Shown in pieces: positions 58,045-64,000 of a stretch of DNA of 64,000 nt. Under the pieces are notes generated by a model, which saw only the letters and a program-made list of their open reading frames with translations, searched no databases and was not told the origin of the DNA. The translations under genes and the position numbers were made by a program. The stretch comes from Hirsutella rhossiliensis (lineage: Eukaryota > Ascomycota > Sordariomycetes > Hypocreales > Ophiocordycipitaceae). Position 1 is the stretch's first letter. Every line of letters starts with the position of its first letter. Location of the stretch: positions 5,580,001 to 5,644,000 of the forward strand of contig NW_025408670.1 of the NCBI RefSeq assembly GCF_020360975.1. The letters are read 5' to 3'.

Positions 58045-59805
58045 ATGGCCTCGCGCAGCCATCCCGGCGGACATCTTGACGCTACCGCTGGCCGCGAGGT
58101 GGTCTACTGCCATGCATGTTCTAATGAGTGGCATCGAGACGAGTACGGGCTAAGCTGCCCGGCCTGCGATGGCGACATCACTGAAATCGTAAAGCAGTCC
58201 TCCTAGACGCCTCTGTCACTCATAGACCCGCTTACTGACAGAAGCGTAGGTAAACCCCTACAATGATCCTCGCGAACTCGACCAGTTCGCTTCGATGCCC
58301 TCCTCTCCGGCCTCACGGGCCGCCCGCTATGACGACGACTCAGACCCCGAGGAGGCTGATATAGAGGAATTCGCCGGCCCGCATGGCTTCATCCATCGCC
58401 GGAACGTCCGAAATGGCTCTAATCACGCCGATCACCACGACCCGGGCGTTGAACCCGTACTGCATCGCTTCTACGAAATGGTCCAGAACCTTAGTCCAGA
58501 ACGGAACATGAACGCAAGAGAACATCCAGGTCATGACGACAACCCCCCTGCCTGGCCCCATATTCAACGCACCACTTTCACATCCGGCGGGCCCTTCGGC
58601 GGGGGGACCGCCTCCGTCACCATCTTCTCCGGTCCACCTCCTGGCGCACATGGCATGGGGCGTTCCCACGACGGCTCTCCGGCGGACCAATTTCAAGCGT
58701 ACGCTCAAGTCCTTTCCAGCGGTGATGAGCGAGCCGAATCTGGCCCGTCTCTTGTCGGTGCGCTGTTGGCGAGTCTTGACTGATCGATTGCAGAATCTTT
58801 TCCAACGTATTACGAGATTTCGGGCCGCCGCGAGGCGAGCATCAGGGTCCACCTCCGAATCTCGCCCGGGGCTTGCAGGATATACTGAGCCTGTTCAGTG
58901 GGGTGAATGCCCCGGCAGGAGACGCTGTGGACTCGCAAGAGGCGTTTGACCGCATCGTAACACAGTTGATGGAGGCGAATCCCCAGTCCAACGCGGCACC
59001 GCCCGCTTCCGAAGAAGCACTCAAGACACTTGATCGCAAAACGGTTGATCAGGACATGCTCAAGGGCGAAAGCAAGACGGAGTGCACCATCTGCATCGAC
59101 GAAATGCACATTGGGGACGAGGCTGTGACTTTACCGTGCAAGCATTGGTTTCACGAGGAATGCGTCACCTTGTGGCTCAAGGAACACAACACCTGTCCCA
59201 TCTGCAGGACTCCCGTCGTCGAGTCGGGCAACGGCAACAACCAGAGCAGTAACAATGGCGGCAGTGATGGTGCCTCCAACACGGGTGCGCCGAGATTGAT
59301 ACCTGTCCAGGGTGGCTCTTCGGCTCTAGGACATGGGGGAGAAGCCGCAGGCTCGTCTAGGAGCTTTAGGGGGGGCTTCAGTCGAAGCTTTGGTGGGACC
59401 TTTGGTAGACAGGAACGGGAATCGACGGACACATTGGCCGGCAATGCAGCTCGGCCGTTCTTAGGGCCCCGCCCCGCCCGGCTCGACGAGGCTGTTCGAG
59501 CAATCTCAACCATTCAACAAGAGAGAGACCGGGAGCGTGGGCGAGGGACGCCGCCACAGCACAGTTATGACTCGTCGCGAATGCAGAGACGGACATCGAT
59601 TTCGCCGACGAGCCCGCCAGAGACGGTGTCGGGAGAATACGGGGCTAGAATGAGGCAGAGGAGTCCGTCGCAGAGCAGCCGACGTGGGCAGGGCGATCGA
59701 GGCTCCGGTAGGCAGGCGAGCCAGGGGCCAATCAGCTGGCTGCGGGAGCGATTCACCGGGGGTAACGGGTCACATCAGGGTTCGCCCCGAGACGAGAGGC
59801 GGTAG
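58045..59805 (+). CDS. RING-H2 E3 ubiquitin ligase with N-terminal zinc ribbon (RNF126-like)
   Basis: Three exons: 58,045-58,188, 58,250-58,698 and 58,794-59,805. Introns are 61 and 95 bp with GTAAAG and GTACGC donors. Total 1,605 nt, 534 aa. The N-terminus holds a C-x2-C..C-x2-C zinc ribbon (Cys22, 25, 38, 41), as in RNF115/RNF126-type ligases. A Gly/Pro-rich middle part follows. Across the second splice the sequence reads A-I-F-S-N-V-L-R-D-F-G, and L-Q-D-I-L-S-L-F lies at 225-232. The RING-H2 finger has all eight ligands (C295, C298, C313, H315, H318, C321, C332, C335), with I299 and the hydrophobic E2-contact residues present. The Arg/Ser/Gly-rich tail (about 360-534) is probably disordered. 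It should transfer ubiquitin from an E2 to substrates recognised through the zinc ribbon. Substrates cannot be inferred. Confidence 0.92.
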
Positions 59806-61579
59806 CAGGGTCGCCTATTATGGAATGTAGCTCGACGATGGAGTTTTGAGCCACGAGGACGAAGAGGGGGTGGCGACGCAAAGCCTGGGCTGTGATGACG
59901 TGGATGGAGGATAGACGAGCACGCGACGGTGTTTGATGACATGCATGAAATTTCAGCAGGATTAGCGGCAGCCTGGGTAGAGGGCAGAGCTTGCGCAAAA
60001 AGGCAAGGTTCACGAGGACTTGGCTGAGATACCCAGACGAATAGATTGTGAATTTCGCAGCGAGGCGTGGCGTCGAATTTGGTACGTCATCTGAAGAGGA
60101 CGGACGGAGACGGCACCGGGAACGGGGCCGAGAGAGAGTGGAGTCGGTGGCTGTGCTGCGAGACGGTGAGGCGCCTGCGTGAGGCTTGGGGCTGAAACGG
60201 CCGAGAGTGAGGAGCAACGGCGGGCCCTGAAGATTTCCAGGTACAAAGTACTGATACATGGCGAGCAAGCCAATCACAGTATCGGCATTTGCGACGAGCC
60301 GGAAATTTGTAGAAGTTATATTCCCCGATGCCTGTCGTAACGGTGACGTTTGGCAGGCGCGGCGGGAAAGCTTGACTATTCTCTCCGGCTTTGCAACAAT
60401 TTTGCAAAATTATGTTCAGCTACAGCGAAGCCCTCTGCAATCTAGACTCTCGGGACTTACAGTCGCAACAGAGCATGTCCCCGCTTCAAACCGTCGTACT
60501 TGGTAAGCATGCATACATGTTAGCGTCCTGCATTCTCCATGCCGGGGACGTTTGCGACGCCCGCTCCGATGCCTCGGTCCGGGGTGCATGGATGGGCCCG
60601 TCAAAGGTCGGTAGACCCAGCGAGGGCCAGTCTCTTCGTACCTCAGCCGCAGTGTTTGGGAGCCAAAGTCGCGGGGCTGGAGAGGGCGGCATCCAGATGA
60701 TTGGGGGGGATCCAAGGGGGAGGGGGGGACGGGAAGCGGCCGGACGGAGCCTGGAGACGGACTTTGGGATCGGGCGCGCCGCTATTGATGGCGGCGGCCC
60801 CACCTCGCGTGTCGTTGTGTGTTGTTATACCTACTTATCACCAAGCTGCCAAGCATCCAAGGTAGGTACTCCGTACACGCATCCATGCAGCCACCGAATA
60901 CAGACCAGGTTGCCGGCACCTTTGATGAAACGCTGCCCTTTACGCGCGAGAAGCGACTCGGCCCGGCAATGCGGCAGGTTCGGGGTCCCGGGCTGTGCGG
61001 GCGCCACGTCTTCGCTTCAGGATCCCAGTCCCAGCAATTCATTGTTGCTATACATACGTACTGAGAGGGCAAGTACTAGCTAGGGACGTGACTGCACTTT
61101 GTGGTCCGCAAAAGGCGCATATACATAGGTAGGTATATACCTAGGTATATACAGTACATAGGTATATATATATGGCAGGAGCGAGCACAATCCTTTCCTC
61201 TTGCCCTCGACCACACCGACTCACTCCCTCTCTCTACCCAGCCTCTCTCTACCCAGCCCGACTTCCGTGTCATACACCACCAAAGGCTTTTTCACCCCTT
61301 ACCATTCCTGGTCAAACTTTGGCCCCTTTGAACTCCTCCCCTCCCCCGGGCCCAAGACGGGGTCATATCTACAAGGTGCAATTGGCCGGCAACAGGCGCC
61401 CGAGGCAAGGGCCACACTGACGCCGTTGTCTTCATCGTATGACTTTAACCTGCCCTCTGCCTCCATGGCGCCCTCGCCTGTCTCCGCGGATCCATCCTCT
61501 GTCTTGGACATGCAGTTGAGCACTGAACTGACAGACAACTCGTTTGCCTCGACAGCCTCGCGTCGCCCCGACAGCCGCC
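59806..61579. other. Intergenic region and CYP505 promoter/leader
   Basis: 1.77 kb. No gene is supported; the ORFs seen on both strands are overlapping, Pro/Arg/Ser-rich and without family. At 61,122-61,173 there are repeated AGGTATATA words with a palindrome GGTATATACC and a run of TA, possibly the core promoter of CYP505. At 61,227-61,256 a 15-bp CT-rich unit (CCTCTCTCTACCCAG) is repeated twice in tandem, as in many fungal 5' leaders. An upstream ORF overlapping the CYP505 start is listed separately. Confidence 0.5.
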
Positions 61580-61587
61580 ATGGCTGA
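61465..61587 (+). promoter_or_regulatory. Upstream ORF overlapping the CYP505 start codon
   Basis: An ATG at 61,465 (context CTCCATGGC) opens a 40-codon frame that stops with TGA at 61,585-61,587. It overlaps the CYP505 ATG (61,580) by 8 nt in another frame. If the transcript starts upstream of 61,465, ribosomes using this ATG would bypass the main start, so it could dampen translation. It is not in frame with CYP505 and shows no protein family. It is inert if transcription starts further downstream. Confidence 0.45.
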
Positions 61588-64000
61588 AGCCGTCCCGATT
61601 CCAGAGCCCCCGGGCCTGCCCTTGATCGGCAACCTGGCCGAGTTCACAACCAGTCCGCTAAAGGACATCCTCCGCCTCGCAGATACCTATGGTACGCGCT
61701 GCTCCTCGCATCCTTTCCTCGAACGCCCAAGACTGACAGCACTCTCGTCCAAGGTGCCATCTTCAGACTTCACTTGGGGTCGCGCCCTCTTGTCGTCGCC
61801 ACCACAAATGAAATCGTCAACGAGCTCTGCGACGAGAAGCGTTTTCACAAGTCGTTGGGGTCTGCTTTGCGGGTGCGTCCTCGGGCCCAAGGCTGCTGCC
61901 ACTGCTCAGGGACTCCTCGGCTAACTCGACTACTCTGCAGGTCGTCCGCGAAGGTGTTCACGATGGCCTCTTCACTGTTAGTCCATACCCCTCTTCGCGC
62001 CAAGCCAATCTTGCAAGCAGAACCTCATCCCCTCGCAGGCCTACGACGACGAGCCCAACTGGAACAAAGCCCATCGCATCCTTGTCCCTGCCTTTGGACC
62101 CCTATCCATCCGCGGCATGTTCGATGAGATGCATGACATCGCCACCCAGCTCGCCATGAAGCTTGCGCGCCACGGGCCCCAGTCCTCCATCTGCGTCTCC
62201 GACGACTTTACTCGCCTGGCCCTGGACACCCTCGCGCTATGTGCCATGGACTTTCGTTTCAACTCATACTATCGCCAAGAGTTGCACCCTTTCATCAGGG
62301 CCATGGGCGACTTCCTCACCGAGTGCGGAAGGCGAAACAAGCGGCCCTCGTTTGCCCCCAACTTTCTCTATCGCGCCGCCAACGACAAGTTCCAGGACGA
62401 TATCGCGATAATGAGGAAGACGGCCGACCAAGTCGTCGCGGCGCGCAAGGAAAGCCCCAGCGATCGCAAGGACCTGCTTGCTGCCATGCTCAAGGGCGTC
62501 GACCCCACGACGGGCGACAAGCTAAGCGATGCCAACATCACCGATCAGCTCATCACCTTTCTCATTGCCGGCCACGAGACCACTTCGGGCATGCTCTCCT
62601 TCGCCTTCTATCACCTGCTCAAGAACCCGGCCACCTACCAAAAGGTGCAGCAGGAGGTTGACCAGGTCATAGGCCGCAACAAGATCACGGTCGAGCATAT
62701 CAGCAAGCTGCCCTATATCGCCGCTGTATGTGCCGCGCAGCTCCTAGCCCAGATCGAGTGTCCGTTTGCAGTCGCTGACGTCGAGTTCCACAGGTCCTGA
62801 GGGAGACGCTGCGAATCAGCTCGGCCATTCCCGGCTTCACCGTTGAGCCCTACGAGGACACCCTCCTTGCGGGCAAGTACCTCGTTCGCAAGGGGGAGCC
62901 CATCGCGGCAATGCTCGCCAGGGCACATCTTGATCCCGTCGTCTACGGCGAGGATGCAGGCGACTTCAAGCCCGAGCGCATGCTCGAGGAGAGCTTTGCT
63001 CGCCTCAACAAAGAGTTTCCCAACTGCTGGAAGCCCTTTGGCAACGGCAAGCGAGCCTGCATCGGCCGACCATTTGCCTGGCAGGAGGCGGTCCTCGTCA
63101 TGGCCATGCTCTTCCAAAACTTCAACTTCAGCCTCGATGACCCCAATTACCGTCTCGAGATCCAGGAGACTCTGACCATCAAGCCCAAGGATTTCTTCAT
63201 GAAGGCCACCCTGAGGCATGGCATGACCCCGACGGAACTGGAGCAGCAGCTCGCCGGCAAAGGAACCACCGCTGTGCACCACCACGACCCGTCGGCCAAG
63301 GCCGTCGCGGATATGTCATCTACTCGGGGTAAGCCTCTGGCCGTCTTCTACGGCTCCAACAGCGGTACCTGCGAGGCCATGGCACAGAGGGTGGCAGCAG
63401 ATGCAGCCCGGCACGGCTTCAGGGCCACCACCGTGGCACCCCTGGACGCCGCCAACCAGAACATCCCCAAGGACCGTCCCGTGGTCATCGTTACTGCCTC
63501 TTACGAAGGTCAGCCTCCATCCAATGCCGCACTATTCGTGAGCTGGATGGAGAGCCTCAAAGGGAACGAGATGGAGGGAGTGTCGTACGCCGTTTTCGGC
63601 TGCGGTCACCACGATTGGGTCCAAACATTTCATCGCATCCCCAAACTCGTAGACTCGACTCTCCACCGGCTTGGCGGCCACCGGATTACGCCTCTTGCCA
63701 CCACAGACGCCGGCGAGCGTGACATGTTCAGCGATTTCGAGGCGTGGGAGGACGACTCGCTCTGGCCAGCTCTGCAGAAGACGTACGGCGCGGAAGACAG
63801 CAGTGACAGCGGCAACGATGGCTTGGATGTCGAGGTTTCGCTTCCACGCAAGACGACGCTGCGGCAGGACGTGGAAGAGGCCGTCGTCGTCTCGGCGAGG
63901 ACGCTGACTAAATCCAGCTCCGTCAAGAATCACATCGAGATCCAGCTGCCTACAGGCATGACGTATCGTGCCGGCGACTACCTCGCTATCCTGCCCTTCA
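61580..64000 (+). CDS. CYP505 self-sufficient fatty-acid hydroxylase (P450-CPR fusion), 3' end outside window
   Basis: Five exons are seen: 61,580-61,691, 61,754-61,872, 61,941-61,976, 62,039-62,725 and 62,794 to the window edge. The four introns are 62-69 bp with CTGAC/CTAAC-type branch points. About 720 residues are visible of the roughly 1,070 usual for the family. The start M-A-E-A-V-P-I-P-E-P-P-G-L-P-L-I-G-N is typical. I-helix A-G-H-E-T-T is at 266-271, E-x-x-R at 322-325, and the haem motif F-G-N-G-K-R-A-C-I-G at 400-409 (Cys407). After a linker comes the FMN-binding flavodoxin part (V-F-Y-G-S-N-S-G-T-C-E at about 502-512), then the start of the FAD/NADPH reductase part (Y-R-A-G-D-Y-L-A-I-L-P). 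Like P450foxy and P450BM3, the family hydroxylates fatty acids near the omega end using NADPH without a separate reductase. No membrane anchor is seen, so it is probably soluble. No biosynthetic cluster neighbours are visible. Confidence 0.95.

Noticed and set aside
60391..61083. 230-codon plus-strand frame before CYP505
   Set aside because: Heterogeneous composition, overlapping frames on the other strand, no family.
1..64000. tRNA, rRNA or CRISPR arrays
   Set aside because: No cloverleaf with anticodon arm and T-loop box, no rRNA core sequence and no regularly spaced identical repeats were recognised by eye; a covariance-model scan would be needed to exclude tRNAs.

Overview
The window is nuclear DNA of a filamentous ascomycete, most likely a Sordariomycete and possibly Hypocreales. 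The evidence is short GT..AG introns (55-95 bp) with CTGAC/CTAAC branch points, a CYP505 P450-reductase fusion, a fungal SRPK-like kinase, an mL44-type mitochondrial ribosomal protein, and long stretches carrying the scar of repeat-induced point mutation (RIP). The genus cannot be named from what is seen here.

Layout. (1) About 1-7,300 is a transposon graveyard: a LINE endonuclease fragment (- strand, 487-850), a two-copy 135-bp tandem repeat, a piggyBac-like transposase relic (- strand, about 1,890-2,600) and a truncated Helitron relic (+ strand, about 3,960-6,925). RIP erosion is nearly complete from about 1,500 to about 6,290 and then stops abruptly inside the Helitron. (2) About 7,300-11,050 is a small un-RIPped gene island. 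It holds a previously hidden two-exon small gene (7,588-8,085, -) divergent from an SRPK-like kinase (8,764-10,225, +). (3) About 11,050-50,560 is a 39.5-kb gene-free block in which CpA and TpG dinucleotides are almost absent. Few NTG start codons survive and there is no ORF worth the name. Reading through RIP stops recovers a MULE transposase (+), a Ty1/copia element with both LTRs (-) plus a deleted copia copy, and three Ty3/gypsy elements, all with pol on the - strand. One gypsy integrase is split by a 13.2-kb second gypsy element. Two inverted copies of a 575-bp repeat sit inside two different gypsy elements. (4) About 50,560-64,000 is normal, GC-richer gene space: a cPLA2-like phospholipase (+), mL44/MRPL3 (-), a divergent small mitochondrial membrane protein (+), a RING-H2 E3 ligase (+) and the first two thirds of a CYP505 fatty-acid hydroxylase (+, cut by the window end).

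How the genes fit together. The right-hand genes are housekeeping or metabolic. mL44 and the small respiratory-type protein share a 363-bp divergent promoter, so two mitochondrial genes may be co-regulated. The phospholipase also has a mitochondrial-looking N-terminus. The left island (kinase plus small protein) is an accessory locus inside heterochromatin-like DNA. I found no obvious new multi-gene system. The most notable features are the near-total RIP, its sharp borders, the nested transposon order, the missed spliced gene at 7.6-8.1 kb, the ATG-only first coding exon at 56,004, and an upstream ORF overlapping the CYP505 start. All frequency statements come from reading by eye, not from computed counts.
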